A DNA stretch of 64,000 bases from Cyclospora cayetanensis (Eukaryota > Apicomplexa > Conoidasida > Eucoccidiorida > Eimeriidae), in NCBI RefSeq assembly GCF_002999335.1, contig NW_020312747.1:77501-141500 (forward strand). The letters run 5' to 3'. Below, piece after piece: positions 1 through 11,719 of the stretch (positions are counted from its first letter, which is position 1; each line of letters begins with the position of its first letter). The notes beneath the pieces are model-generated. The model saw only the letters and a program-made list of their open reading frames with translations. It had not been told where the DNA came from and searched no databases. The position numbers and the translations under genes were made by a program.

Positions 1-80
1 TATATATATATATATACATATACACATATATATATATATATATACATCCATCTATACATATACATATACATATATATATG
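1..80. repeat. AT-rich TA/CATA microsatellite at window edge
   Basis: Alternating TATA and ACATATAC units fill the first 80 bases. No coding signal is visible. It probably lies in an intron or 5' flank of the Myb-like gene that follows. Confidence 0.9.
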
Positions 81-150
81 TGTATATCTGCATGATCTGT
101 ATCTTGTGGCGGCAGGGGGGGTCTGTGGTTGGTGATGATGCGTTTCGCAG

Positions 151-1212
151 GTGGCCTGTTGAGGAGCTCTCTGCTGAACAGCCTCCGCAGCAGTTGCAGC
201 AGCAGTGTGGAATGATTTCTCCCCCCAAGTCTACTGTGCCAGATCGCCGTTTTCGCTATTGGACGCGGAAGCAGGTGAGCGGCGGCGCGCGAAGGCCGTT
301 GTTGAAGAGCATCGAGCTGGGCTGTTCAGCTGGATGGCGTTGAGGATTTTTTTGCAGGCTGGTTGAGGGGACTGGGCGCTTAGGCGGCTTTGTTGCGCAT
401 GTGCCGGAGTGTGCTTGTGTATGCCCATCGTAGGAGTCCTTGTTGTTGGACGGCGTGAAACGATTCGGAAAAGGCAACTGGAAGGAAATACAGCAGGTAC
501 GCAGCAGCAGTCAAGCAGCCGCTGCCTTGCGGGGAGCTGCCGCAAGCTCTTGGACTTGATTGGGGGTCGTTCAACATCAGTTAAGCACCAAAAACGACTG
601 TCTAGGGCAGTAGCAGCGTCTGTGTGCGGTTCCGTCAGCTAGCTAGCTAGCTAGCTAGCTAGCTGCGATTTGGCTTCGCGCTTCGGGTTGTGCACACTGG
701 CTAATAATGGATACACCAGGTCAGAGGGGTCTTTCTTTGCATGTTTTTACTGCGTTCTAGGAGCATGCAGAATTACGGCACTTCAGCAACGTTCAGCTCA
801 AAGATAAATTCCGCAACTTGCAGAGACACCTGCCAAGCCTAGGTCAGTAGGGTGAGTGTTTGACGCGTAGGAAATTCGCCTGCGTGGTCCTCTGCACCGA
901 GCGCTGCATCCCCTACACCGCGTAATAGTGTCTCCATCAGCATGTTATCAGGAGCAGGAAAGACACAGCAATTACCCCCTAGGGAGGATGGAATTGGATG
1001 CTCTAAGCTGCGGCGTTTTTCTGACGGCTTGTTGCTTGCTCGCCTCCGGATCGACCCTTCGCCCCCACCTCTGCCCTCTTGCAGTCGTTTCTCGGTGCAT
1101 GTCTCTCTTGGTTCTGGCCTTGTCTCTCTCTCCCTCTCTCCGCTTTCCCTTTGCAGATTTATTAAAATCTCGCGCAGATGTGCTGAGCCGAACAGTTCGA
1201 GTAAACGAGTAG
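151..1212 (+). CDS. Telobox-type Myb/SANT DNA-binding protein, 5'-partial, at least four exons
   Basis: Four short exons join in phase: 151-274, 434-496, 761-842 and 941-1212 (stop). The first ends in a Trp-containing segment (RRFRYWTRKQ). The second encodes GVKRFGKGNWKEIQQ, the classic second Trp helix of a Myb repeat. The third encodes FSNVQLKDKFRNLQ, which matches the V-D/Q-L-K-D-K-W/F-R-N-L telobox signature of plant and animal telomere-repeat binding factors. Donors are GTGAGC at 275, GTACGC at 497 and GTCAGT at 843; acceptors end CGTAG, TCTAG and ATCAG. If the 843 donor is not used, an in-frame TAG at 848 ends the protein just after the Myb domain. The start lies upstream of 151 or outside the window. 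The role is inferred to be nuclear, binding telomeric or telomere-like TTTAGGG DNA. The Myb domain call is fairly sure; the last exon less so. Confidence 0.6.
637..664. repeat. (AGCT)7 tetranucleotide repeat
   Basis: Seven uninterrupted AGCT units, a self-complementary motif that can extrude as a hairpin. It sits in the intron between the second and third exons of the Myb-like gene. Confidence 0.95.
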
Positions 1213-4178
1213 CTAGCGGCTAGCGCAGCACACGCCAGGCTGCAACTGCCAAGTGTATCCTTCGTAGCGAAACACGCAGAGTTGTTCCTAGGGAGTTGCT
1301 GATGCTGTACGTCTGCATGCCCTTAGTGGCGTTTTTTGATTCCTTCAGCGCCCAGAGAGGCGTATATATCTCCGGTGAACGTGTGTGGCTGTGCGGCACG
1401 CCTCACCAAGACTAGCTAGACGTAGTTCTAGTTGGTGAGCCAAGTGAGGCATGTTTAGCTTCTCTTGCAGCAGCCGCTAGGGGCAATTATTGAGGCCCCT
1501 GCTTGTCGGCCCCTTGGTCTAAACATTTCGTGTGCGTCGTGGGGCGGAAATGTGCTGCTAGTCGTACAATGCGCTTCTTGAAAGGAGCTTTCTCCCTTGA
1601 CCGCTGATAAGAAAAGCTCGATCCACGTGACGGTTGGGCAGTACGCCTACCCTGCATGTATCTAGGGAGCAGGGTGCACTGTACCGCCATGGGTTAGCCT
1701 TGTGCTTTGAGCGCTTCCATGCACGAAGTTTACGTCTGACGAGTAAGGGTCTCTAAGAGGCCACGCATGCTTTTGCTCTAAGCTCCGTGTCAGCTTGCAA
1801 CAGAACGGTTGAAGGGTTTCTCAAAAAACGATCGTGTCACTCCTTACCCTGCCTGCAGCCTCAAGGCTCCCGACATGGAAGGAGAAAAATTCGCGCGGTT
1901 GCACGCTGTCTAGGCCTTTTCCGAGCAATCACGGCTAGTTCGATAGGGTGTTTATTCAGCGCACGGGATACACACGGCCGTTGTGTCTTGCTTTGCCAGC
2001 AAGACGACGCTGCGCTGCAATAAACAAGGTAACGCGCATCCAGAGCAAAACTCTAGGATGCTGCTAAAGGCCGAATGTCGCCAGTGTAATCAAAGAAGTG
2101 GAGCTTAGCTCAGAGGGCGCAGCTATGCACACCCTACGGTACTTGTTCCTCGTGTCTGACCTCTTAGAGAGGCGGAGGGGAGAGAGCGGGGGTTCGTTTG
2201 GAAGGCACTTTGCCTCCAACTAGGTTTGTATGAAGTCTGAAGTAAGGCGCTCTTTGAGGAAAGCTTCAGTAAAGCGTTACAGTCCTCTCCTGCACTCCCC
2301 TCATGTGGGAACAGGTGAGGGGCCAGGACAGGGAGAGGCGGGAGACCTTTTGAAAATACTCAGTGGCTTTCAACAGGCATTGTATATTGAGGTTGCATGC
2401 AGATGTCTTTATGAGGAGGCACCAGCTGTAGCGCTACAATTCTAGTCGCGTAGAATTCTTGGGAACACATAATATGGACGCTGAGGTGTCTGCAGAAGCT
2501 TTCTTACGGGATGAGGGCCCTATCAGCTTAAAAGCTTGTTGGCGTTCAGTTTTTGATGTATTGGTGGTCAGAACAAACCTTCAGCTGGGCAGCAGGAGGA
2601 GGCGAGACAGTAATGTTGCTTCTTTACAGCATGCCTCTGGTCAAGCCACTGCTCAAAAGAGTGAGCTAGTCATATCAACTTGTATTCAGAAGGATCGACA
2701 GCTAGCGACTCCGTACTGCGGGTTCGCATTGTTTTTACATTGAGTGGAGTGGGATACGCGCCGTTTGCAACCCTTCCGGCACCGCGAGACGCAATAAGGA
2801 AGTAACTAAGCGATTCTCAGGAAACATATGTGCGCATACAACTCAGTGTGCAGGAGTCATCAGGGAGCATGACTAGCGAATTCTCAGGAGCTGAAGAAAC
2901 AAATAAGCACGAATACAAAGCTCGTCAGGTGGCGTTAGGGTCTGCGGCAGGCGCTACACGCACGAGACACTCGTGCAAACAAGAGTTTTTTCGGCAGCAC
3001 CGCCCGATGCAGCATCAGCCGTCATCGCTAGAGTAGCAGCAAGATCAGAAAGAAATACGAAATTAAAAGTTTCTACTATGCACAAGAGCGATTGCTGTTC
3101 GATGACAGTGCGAAGAGGATGCACGTGCTGCTGCTACTGCCGCCGCCTCTGTCTCGCCCCTTGTGTCATTAGCTGCTAGCGCGGCGTCTGACGATCCAGC
3201 CAACCCGTGTTCGGGAAGGGAAATATGCGAAATAAGCTTTTTAGCTCTGGTTTGAGGCCAGGAAGTCTCATCCGACTCCCCCCTGAAGCAGCAAACTTCC
3301 GCAGCAGCAACAGCACGACTTTTCGGCTGCGGGCAGAAAACTTCCGTTGGACGTACAGCAGCAGCAGGTGCAGCAGCAGCAAGTGCAGAAACGTGTATTA
3401 TGAGTTGCATTGAGTGCAGCCGTGACACGGAGAGGATCGCACAAAAGGTGCTTCCGATTCTCTGTCTCTTAGAGTAGTGGTATCTGTACACTGGCTCAAA
3501 GCCGCCGCAGCACTTTCCGCAGCTCCGCGTGGAAGTCTGGCCTATTTGCCTGATTCGCAAAGCATACACGCTGCAGACAGACTCATTTCAGAATTTTTTC
3601 CGGAGCACCACTCTCAACCTCTACAGCTGCAGCGGGCATGCTGCTGCCTCACTAGCAGCACAGCTGCATGAGTACAAACCACCGTCACTGCTCTGCCAGA
3701 ACTCTCTTCATCCCGCTGCGGCCACACTTGCTGCAGCAGCCCCTACATGTTAGCATTTGTGCGGCTCCAATATACGCAGGAGGAAGAGCTGACGCTCAAC
3801 AACAGCTGCAACAACTCCGCAGCCCACAGCAGCCGCTTGCCCTCTTGGCGATGCTGCGGTTAGCGCTGCCAAACGGGAGAGCTGCTGCAGCCAGTGAGAA
3901 GGCAGCAGCAGCAGAAAGAGCAGCAACAGAAAGAGCAGCATTAATCTGACGAACGCGGCGAGTGGTAAAGCACCAGACAACCAGAACCTTCCAAAGAGAG
4001 GGGACAGGTGCAGCGTTGCTGGAAAGCACAGAGAAAGAGAGAAATAGCAAGACAGCGCGAGACGCATTGCACACATTACTTACTGTGAAAAATTCGCCAG
4101 TACCGCCCTGGAGCAACAGCAGCAGTAGAAGCGGGGAAGGCTGCAATCCGCAATGCTTTATTCTATGCTGAAAAGCCA
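1213..4178. other. Long stretch with no supported gene
   Basis: No gene model could be supported. The segment from about 3,000 to 4,170 is dense in CAG/CTG, so open frames occur on both strands and in several frames, which is what triplet repeats produce by themselves. Two weak candidates stand out: a 90-codon ATG frame at 2474-2743 (+), listed separately, and a 60-codon open stretch ending near 1415 (+) that looks protein-like but has no clear splice sites. The rest is probably the 3' end of the Myb-like gene plus the 5' region of the F-box gene. Confidence 0.5.
2474..2743 (+). CDS. Small hypothetical ORF, 89 residues
   Basis: Single ATG-initiated frame starting MDAEVSAEAF and ending with a hydrophobic tail (CGFALFLH). 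It has mixed composition and is not driven by CAG repeats, which is the only reason to list it. No domain is recognised and no neighbouring exon joins it clearly. It could be a chance ORF. Confidence 0.18.
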   Translation: MDAEVSAEAFLRDEGPISLKACWRSVFDVLVVRTNLQLGSRRRRDSNVASLQHASGQATAQKSELVISTCIQKDRQLATPYCGFALFLH

Positions 4179-6115
4179 ATGCAGCAGCGCTCTATGGCTA
4201 TGAGCACTTGCTGCTGCTGCTGTCGCTCATCATGCAGTAACAACATGACAACAGGGAGGCTGTCAGGGTCCATAGCTTGCAGCAGCAGCAGCAGCAGCAG
4301 CGGCGGCAGCAACACCGCTTGCTGGTGTCTTCACAAGGAATTCCGCGAAGAAGGCTGTGTCTCAAAGGGCGATGCACGAAGGGATAGTGGTAGCTTGTTC
4401 TACAGCGGCGTCAGAGAGGCTTCGAACATGCAGAGCAGCAACGCAACATGCATCTGCAAGGAAAGGCCGCTAGGCAGCAGCAGCAGCAGCAGAAGAAGGA
4501 GGAGAAGGAAGAGTGGCAGCAGCCAGAGCCTTGCTTTGTACAGCGGCAGCCGCATGCATGCGGAGTCTGCAGGTGCATGCAGCTTTGGCGCCGTCACAGA
4601 CAGCAGAAAACAAAGCGACACGCACACCCCTGCTGCAAGGCGCAGCAGCAGCAGTCTTCCCGAGCATGCGCTGTTGCTGGCGGCGCAGTTCTTTGGCGTA
4701 AAGGATCTGTGCAGCTGCTGCCTAGTTTGTCGTCGCTGGTTTGTGCTGCTTGGACTGCAGCAGCAGCAGCAGTGGCGAAGGCTGCTGCTGCAGCAGTATG
4801 GCGTGAAGTATGAGAATTACTTCAAATATCGCCAGGGTTGGAGCTGGAGGCTTGCCCTTGCAAAAGCCGCTACATTCGTTCGCAACATCAAGCAGGCAAG
4901 TCAACCAACGGCAGTATTCGGCAGCAGCTCTTTTTGGCAGGTTTGCGGTGTATCTACACCTGGCCACGTGCAGCGCCATGCCCAGGGGGCAAAAGACTCG
5001 CCTTCGCTGCAGCCACGCATTCACACTTGTAGCAACAACAACACACCACCCCCCCCTTCCCGCCTTTCTTTCTTCCTTTTTCCGCTCTCTCTTTCTGACT
5101 CCCCGTTTTCTCCTTTCTTTACACCTTCTCTGCGCCTCCTTTCGGCCTCATGTAGTGACACTGAAAGTGTCTAAGTGCCGTCTGCGCAAAGTCTTCTCTA
5201 CCGATAAGCCTTCGCCTCCTCGAAGTTCACACTGGCGCGCGCATGCGCGTCTTTCTGCAGAGTCGTTACGTCTCTGCAACTGCAACAGCAGCAGCACATG
5301 CTGCTGCTGCTGCTGTTGCTGCTTCTGCGGCTGTCGTGCATGCAGGCGAAGTATCAGCACACATTCTACAAGAAACTCTTGCAGCCAGCGATGCCTCGCG
5401 CACGCGTTCGCAGCTTGGCTCTGTGCTGCTGTTGCTGCTGCTTCCTCTGGGAAGACGGCGTGACCATACAGTTGGTGCATCTGGAGCGGCAAAAGAAGAT
5501 GTGGTGTGTAGAAGCCAACACCTCCGTATCGCACTTGCTGCATCCTGGATGCAATGTCGGTGATAGCGGAAGAAGCAGCAGCAATGCAAGCAGCAGCAGC
5601 AGCAGTGAAGTAGAAGACGATCCTAGAGCCTGCCTTGTTGCCACAGCTACAAGAGCTGTCTTCTTGAGACACGGCATTTTGCGTGGATTCGATCTCAAGA
5701 ACGGTGAACTAGCGGCGGCTGCTGTCTTGCCCCCTGCGGCAGTTGCGGCTAAACACCAAGACTTCCCCTTAGACGTCTCTCTGAGAAATCTTCAGCTCAC
5801 CGTCATTGCTGGCAGCGCCCTCTACGTCTTCGACTCCCACTCGCTGCGCTGTCTATACACCGTGCTGCACACACAAGGGCCTTGCGTCGCTGCGACGTTC
5901 AACCGACAGCAAATCCAGCAACATGCGACTCTAGAAGGCGCAGCGACAGAAGAATCTGCGCAAGATCTAGACTTCCTCTGGGCAGGATACGCAAATCCAT
6001 GCCCTTCTCGCCGTAACGTGACTCTCAGAAACACCCTCAGCAGCGAAGGCGGCAGCACAGGAGCCGAAATTTCTGCGCGCTTAGCCCGTCTGGCAGAGCA
6101 AGACGCAACAAAGCA

Positions 6116-6152
<37 letters not shown>

Positions 6153-6360
6153 CAGGAGCCAATGGCAGCTCCTTTTTGCTGTGGTCTTAAGAAGGATGGC
6201 TTTTTTGCTGCTGCAGTACAGCGGCAGCAGCAGGAAATTCGCTACAGCAGACACCTCGTCACATGGTTCCGACGCAAGTGCAACACCATCAAAATATGGG
6301 GGGTTGCTGATGGTAGGAGATTGATGGTAGTGGTAGTGATGCTCCTTCTAGTGGTGCTAA

Positions 6361-6406
<46 letters not shown>

Positions 6407-8343
6407 GCTCCTACTGCTACTGTTAATACTGCTGCTAATACTGCAAATACTGCTGCTACTGCTACTGCTAATACTGCTCATACTGCTTCTGCTCATACTG
6501 CTTCTGCTCATACTGCTCCTACTGCTACTGTTAATACTGCTGCTCCAGAGCTGCTGTGGCTGTCTCAGCGCGCGCACGCCTGCCGCCAGGCTGTAGCCAA
6601 TGTTGTGGATTATAGAGAGCTTTCGCTGCTGCAAATGCTTTCAGTGCTGTATCTGAGGGGATACATGGGGGGAGAGCGGGGAGGGGGAAGAAGGAGGGGA
6701 GGAGACACCCTTGACAGCAGTGCGATGCGCACTCCCGTTGGTGTCGTGAGCATGCACGCATGCTGCGCTTCTAAGAATCGATGCTGCTGATGCTGCAGCC
6801 TCTGTGTGATGCTGCAGGTTCTCTTTGCCACTGCATCTTGGCGCCTGCCTCTGGATCGTCTTTCCTCCGCCTTCGCCAGCTGCCGCATCCTCGGAGCATG
6901 CGACTGCAGTCTTCTTTTCGACAGCAACACGAGCGGGGAGATCAGACGGAGCAGCACCAGCAGCATTATCTGCTGGCTGCGCTAGACGGCGAAGGAATTC
7001 TGACACTCTATGATAGCTGCAGCAACTTTGCATGCGTCTGCACTCTCAACTGCGGAACAGGTTCAGGTCCGATAACTCGACACAGCTTTTCAGCGCATCA
7101 TTTGATTGTGCTCCAGCAGATGCGCGTTGATCACCTGCTGCTGCTGCACCAGCGCATGCAGCAGCAGCACCAAGAGCAGCAGCAACAAGAGCAGCAACAA
7201 CAAGAGCAGCCCCTTGTCTCGGCAGGCAATGCGCGTGCTGCCGCAGCGCTAAGGATTTTCGGAAGCATCCTTACTTCTACGCCTTCTGCGCGGCAGCGGC
7301 AGGAGGACGAAGGGGCAAACAGACACAGCAACGCCAGCGTAAGAATCCTTCGCAGCTCCATGCACAGTTCGCCTTATTTGATAGCGAACGGCGGATCGCA
7401 GCCAGCGCCTCGGGGACGGCAAGAGCAGCAGCAACAACAGGAGCACGAACAACAACAAGAGCAGCAGCAACAAGAGCAGCAGCAACAAGAGCAGCAGCAA
7501 CAAGAGCAGCGGCAGCAGATTCAAGCCTTTGACATTCTGCGCCGCTTGCAGCAACATGGTGATTTGAGATTGCTGCAAAACGCCAGTGTCTTGAGTGTTA
7601 TCAAGATCTGGTCTTTAGATCAGGTAACATGCAGAGCTTTATACCCGAAATTCTGCGTGTGTGCAGTGCTCTTGGCGTATGGAGAAAGGGATTTTTGTTG
7701 CTGTCTACAAATGGGTGTCTTGCGCATTTAACATATGAGAATTTGCGTAAAAGAGCGCAAGGTTGGAAGGCAGGCTTGAGGGCATGGCACACACATTCCC
7801 GCCTTTGTTTTTCTGCAGCTGCATCAGGCTGCCTACGCAACGTTGCAACAAAAACTGAAGAGGCTGTGGCTGCAGCATGGAGAGACGGAGCACCAGCAGA
7901 TAGCGCAGCAGCCGCAGCAGCAGATAGCGCAGCAGCAGCAGCAACAGCAGCAGCAACAGCAGCAGCAGCAGATGCATTTGCTGGATCGAACTCCCCGCAA
8001 GGGGCTTCAACCCCAGCAGACTGCCCCCTGCTCTCCGAGCGACTTCTGCTGGAAAAAAAACTCGGAGCAAGCCAGCTGCAGCAGTGCCAGCTGCAGCAGT
8101 GCCTGCTGCAGCGTCTACGCAAGACACTGCTGTCTATGTGAAGCAGAGGAGGAATTGGCAGAGCAGCGCAGCGGTGCTGCAACATCGAGAGGCATCATCC
8201 AGCAGACGAGCTTGCGTTGCGGCAGCCGTCTCTGCAGAAGCAGCAAAGGAGATTCTGCAAAATCCCAGCAAGTATTCAATTCTTGCTGCTGCTGCTGCCC
8301 TTGGCTCCCCGGTGCGCGTACAGCCGAATCTCCCCTCGCGCGG

Positions 8344-8393
<50 letters not shown>

Positions 8394-10544
8394 CGTTCGT
8401 CGTCTGACCAGCAGGAAACGTGGCAGGAGCAAGAGCAGCACGAGTAGCAAGCGCAAGCGCCATGCGAGTTCGAAAAGTGTCTTATGCTGCTTCTTTCGGC
8501 AGCAGGCAGGATATACACGGAGGAGAGCGTGCTTAGCAGCAACGTCGTTCCCTACTTCCTCCGTCCATCAGCCTGCGATAGCAGCAGCAGAAGGGGCAGC
8601 AGCAGAAGAAGCTGGGTGTCTCGACAAGCGCCTTGTTGCAGAGGCAGAAGCCTGCTGCGACTGCTGCTGCTCTCCTCTGGCTCTAGATCCGTTAGATCCT
8701 GAGCCAGCAGTGCCGCATAGATTTTTGAAGAGCTGCTGCTGCGGGTGTGCCAGGCAGCACGAGCAGCAGGAGCAGCAGCAGCAGGTGCCTGGCGACGAGG
8801 CTTCATCCGTCATGAGGAAGCCGCTGCTGGAGCCTCCTCCCCTGGACGCGTGCGAGGAGGGGGTAAGCCAACAACCCTTCGACATGGATCTCTCCGCGGG
8901 GAAGCCTCGCAACAAGGCTTGCCACCACGAGGCTCTCCAGAGCATTCCGCTGCGTCATCAGATGCACGAGCTGACGCGCGAGCAACCCCTCCACGTCACC
9001 GTACAGCCAAGCACTTTCTTCTACTTTCCGCCTTCCGTCTACTTCTGCGATGTGTTAGACAATCAGCTGCTGGCTGTCTGGAGAGCCCCTCAGGAGCAGC
9101 AACAGCTCAGACAGCTCTTTCTCAGGCAGCAGAACTACGCGCTCCATGTGCGGGAGAGAGAACGGCAGCAGGAGCAGCAAGAACGGCAGCAGGAGCAGCA
9201 AGAACGGCAGCAGGAGCAGCAAGAACGACAGCAGGAGCAGCAAGAACGACAGCAGGAGCAGCAAGAACGACAGCAGGAGCAGCAAGAGCGACAGCAGGAG
9301 CAGCAAGAACGACAGCAGGAGCAGCAAGAACGACAGCAGGAGCAGCATGAACAGAGAAGTGGCGAGATGCATGCATTGGAAGGGCCTCTGCAGTGGGGAG
9401 GAGACTTTTATTTTCAGCGCCTGCAGCTCGGCTTGCAACAGCGACAGCAGCAATACCAACAGCAGCAGCGACAGCAGCAGCAGCTTCAGCTGTTGGAGCA
9501 ACTCGAGGCTGCAGAAGCCTCCTCCGTGGTGGGGTCGCACTTGGTTGCGGACTGGTAAGCTGCAAGCAGTAGCAGTAAAATCTCCTTCATCCGTTTTTTT
9601 ACTTTCCCCCTGCCTTGTGCGCGTGTGTTTCCTCGCGTGTCAAATCGTGAGGGGGCTGCTGTGGTGGAAGGCAGCTGCACGTACAAAAACGGAAAAGATC
9701 ACATCACGAGCTGCGCCCAGCACATGCGTCTGCGGATGCTCGCTTCCACCGACGTGCAGGCTTTTTTAGCTGCATCAAGGGAGCATCAAAATACGTGGTC
9801 GCTAAAGCAGAAGGGAGGGGAAGGGGGAGGGGGGGAGGGGGGGAGGGGGGAAGGGAGCGGAGGCAAGGCGGGATGGCTGGAGAGGCTGCTGCGGATTGTT
9901 GCAAAGGATGAGGGAGGGGTCTTCAAGCATAGACTTGAGCTGTTTGAGAGAGGGAGTGAGAGAAAAGGGTGTGTTGGGGATGGTGGCAAGAGTGAACACA
10001 CGCTAGGATATTAGAAAAAGTTGTGGCTGGAAGAGAGGACGGAAGAGAGGATGCGGGATAGAGGGTGGACGCAGCGCCTACCCTTTGACTGCGAAGTGCA
10101 AATATGCATCTTTTAGCTAAGCGTGTGTGCTGAAAAATATGTAAGCACACATGCGCCTTGCCCGCTCAGTGTGGATTTCTGCCTTGCAGGGATGTATACG
10201 ACGTCCTCCCTCGCGCTTTCACGCAGCAGACGGAAGCACAAGGTTTGCGGGCGGGCAGCTGTGAGCGTAGTGGGGGCGTCGTTACACCTGACAGCAGCAG
10301 CCTCTTGGCGAAGAGCTGGTGCCCTCCCCTGAGCTGCTTCACTCTGAGATCTAGAGGCGATGCGTGGGCGCTTTTGGACTGGAAAACAGTGGCGGTAGAT
10401 CCTGACGGATCGCTGCACGTGTTGGATTTCTGCGACATCAGCACCAAAACGGAGCATGACATGCTGTACATACACCCGGAGACGGGAGAGAGTGTCCTCC
10501 CCCGCAAGAAGCCGCAAACGCAGGCACCCCTCTGCAGTCCGTGA
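4179..10544 (+). CDS. F-box and WD40-like beta-propeller protein with many homopolymer runs
   Basis: The first exon opens at ATG 4179. Residues about 160-200 carry an F-box-like helix pair (LPEHALLLAAQFFGVKDL, then CCLVCRRWF), followed by a Trp-rich stretch near residue 225. Later exons show propeller-like blades: VTIQLVHLERQKKMW (about 5461), LYVFDSHSLRCLYTVL (about 5820), NTIKIWGVADG (about 6280), GEGILTLYDS (about 6990), SVIKIWSLDQ (about 7595) and, in the final exon, VAVDPDGSLHVLDFCDI (about 10393). The last intron is secure: donor GTAAGC at 9557, acceptor at 10189, with a Trp codon split across the join. Other junctions are ambiguous because CAG/CTG tracts keep several frames open. A GC-type donor (AG|GCAAGT) lies at 4894. 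In known families an F-box recruits substrate receptors to SCF ubiquitin ligases, and that is the inferred role. Gln/Glu heptads at 9150-9355 and poly-Gln, poly-Ala and poly-Ser runs interrupt the fold. Confidence 0.6.
6353..6545. repeat. Degenerate CTG/CTA trinucleotide tract
   Basis: About 190 bases of CTGCTG with CTA, CTC and ATA variants. If translated it gives a Leu/Ile run, which is unlikely inside a propeller. It follows directly after the blade ending IWGVADG, where GTAGGA could serve as a donor, so it is probably intronic. Confidence 0.8.
7411..7510. repeat. 15-bp GAGCAGCAGCAACAA coding minisatellite
   Basis: Near-exact 15-base units encode Glu-Gln-Gln-Gln-Gln in the frame of the F-box/WD40-like gene. 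A shorter cluster of the same unit lies at about 7165-7210. The unit length is a multiple of three, so copy-number change keeps the frame. Confidence 0.85.
8343..8392. repeat. CAG trinucleotide run in the F-box/WD40-like gene
   Basis: About sixteen uninterrupted CAG units. All three + frames stay open through it (Gln, Ala, Ser), and the opposite strand reads Leu, Cys or Ala. The true frame cannot be told from this tract alone; the flanks favour the Ser frame. Confidence 0.9.
9151..9352. repeat. 21-bp coding minisatellite, heptad RQQEQQE
   Basis: Nine or so copies of a 21-base unit encode a seven-residue Arg-Gln-Gln-Glu-Gln-Gln-Glu repeat in the coding frame. The spacing fits a charged helical rod or coiled coil. 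The + frame -1 would read NGSRSSK repeats and the opposite strand Ala/Leu-rich repeats, so frame choice rests on the flanking sequence. Confidence 0.9.
9811..9862 (+). other. G-run tract able to form a G-quadruplex
   Basis: A run of GGGAGGGG, AAGGGGG and AGGGGGGG blocks gives far more than four G-tracts of three or more with one- or two-base loops. It lies in the last intron of the F-box/WD40-like gene (9557-10188), on the coding strand, so it would also be present in the pre-mRNA. Confidence 0.75.
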
Positions 10545-11700
10545 GGGGTCTTGCATGCATGTATGCATGCCAGTTCACGCCAGAAAAAGCGCGCAAAGTG
10601 CATCCTCGCACACATTAGTCCGATTCAAAAAAACGCTCCAGAGAGACACACGGAAAGGGAAGAACAACGTCCTCGCGATTTCGGCCTTAGCCGCACGAGG
10701 TGCTAAAGCAAGGCTCACGTTCACTTAATCGGGCTTAATGGGAAAGAGGGGTTAATTCGACAAGCGCTGAGCCCATAGGGACGAACAGTTCTCTTGCCAC
10801 CAGGCAGTGGCTGCGTACTTTTGCTGTAGCTCTATAACCGAGGCTACCTAGGGAACCCTGAAGGTGTACTTTACTCAGAAAGCCTCTCGTCATGAGTGCC
10901 ATGTTGCCAAAGCCTCCCAGGGGTGGTTGTGCTGGTAGCTTGCCGTTTCCCTCTGTAGGGTGCGTTCTCCTATGGGGGCAATGCGTGGAGAACGCATGGC
11001 GCAGGCTTGTCCTTGTGCGCCTTCCGGGGTGCCACCTCGTGCTGCCTCTTCCGAGCGCCTGATTAAATGCATTGGTGGGGAAGGAGGGAGGTGAAGCGAA
11101 AAACGCTAAATGAAAGATCTACCGCGTTGCTAAGCAACCGCTCATAGATTAGGATTCGCTGGATGCGTGGCCTGAAGTAGACATCCTACCCGAAGGGGCT
11201 CCTTATCTTGCGATGGTTATGCGTCTAATGCACTTAAAAAGCGGATATGTACATGTAAATACATGTACATAATTACATATACATACAAAAATATACATAC
11301 ATATATATATACATATATATATATGTATATATATATATACATCTTCAAAAATACACCAACCCATTTACGTATACGTGTACATACATGAATGCAGAGCCCA
11401 AAAACGTACATACACTATGTATCGCCAGATGCTTGCTCTCCTCTTTGAATAGAGGTACAAACTGCTTGGAGAGAAAAGTGGTGCTCCCTGCGCTGAGCAA
11501 GGGACAGAGAGCGCCATGCGCAGGCCCAGCAGCAGATACACAAAAACAAAGCGGGAGCTGAAGGCAAGTCTCGCTACGCGCACGCATGAAGGCTTACCAG
11601 CAAAGCTTGAGAATGGAGAGCTGCTGGCCTCAACAGTGTTGTGGGTTGCGTAAAAGCAGGAAGATGCGCCCCATTATTACCCCCCGTCCGCCCGTGCGTA
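10545..11700. other. Intergenic spacer with AT microsatellite
   Basis: No gene could be supported. It includes the 3' flank of the F-box/WD40-like gene and an AT-rich block of ACATAC/TATATA units at about 11,250-11,342. Open frames on both strands are short and lack splice context. Confidence 0.5.
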
Positions 11701-11719
11701 GGCTTACGCTTCTCTAAGA

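Noticed and set aside
1222..1415. Open stretch with LLMLYVCMPLVAFFDSF
   Set aside because: No convincing acceptor or start; it follows the stop of the Myb-like gene and may be 3' UTR.
3063..4179. Several open frames of 60-170 codons on both strands
   Set aside because: They are rich in Ala/Ser/Leu/Gln from CAG/CTG triplets, overlap each other and show no domain or splice context.
6242..9565. Minus-strand frames of 100-190 codons (Ser-, Leu-, Ala- or Cys-rich)
   Set aside because: Shadows of the F-box/WD40-like gene: CAG runs keep every frame open, and none shows mixed protein-like composition.
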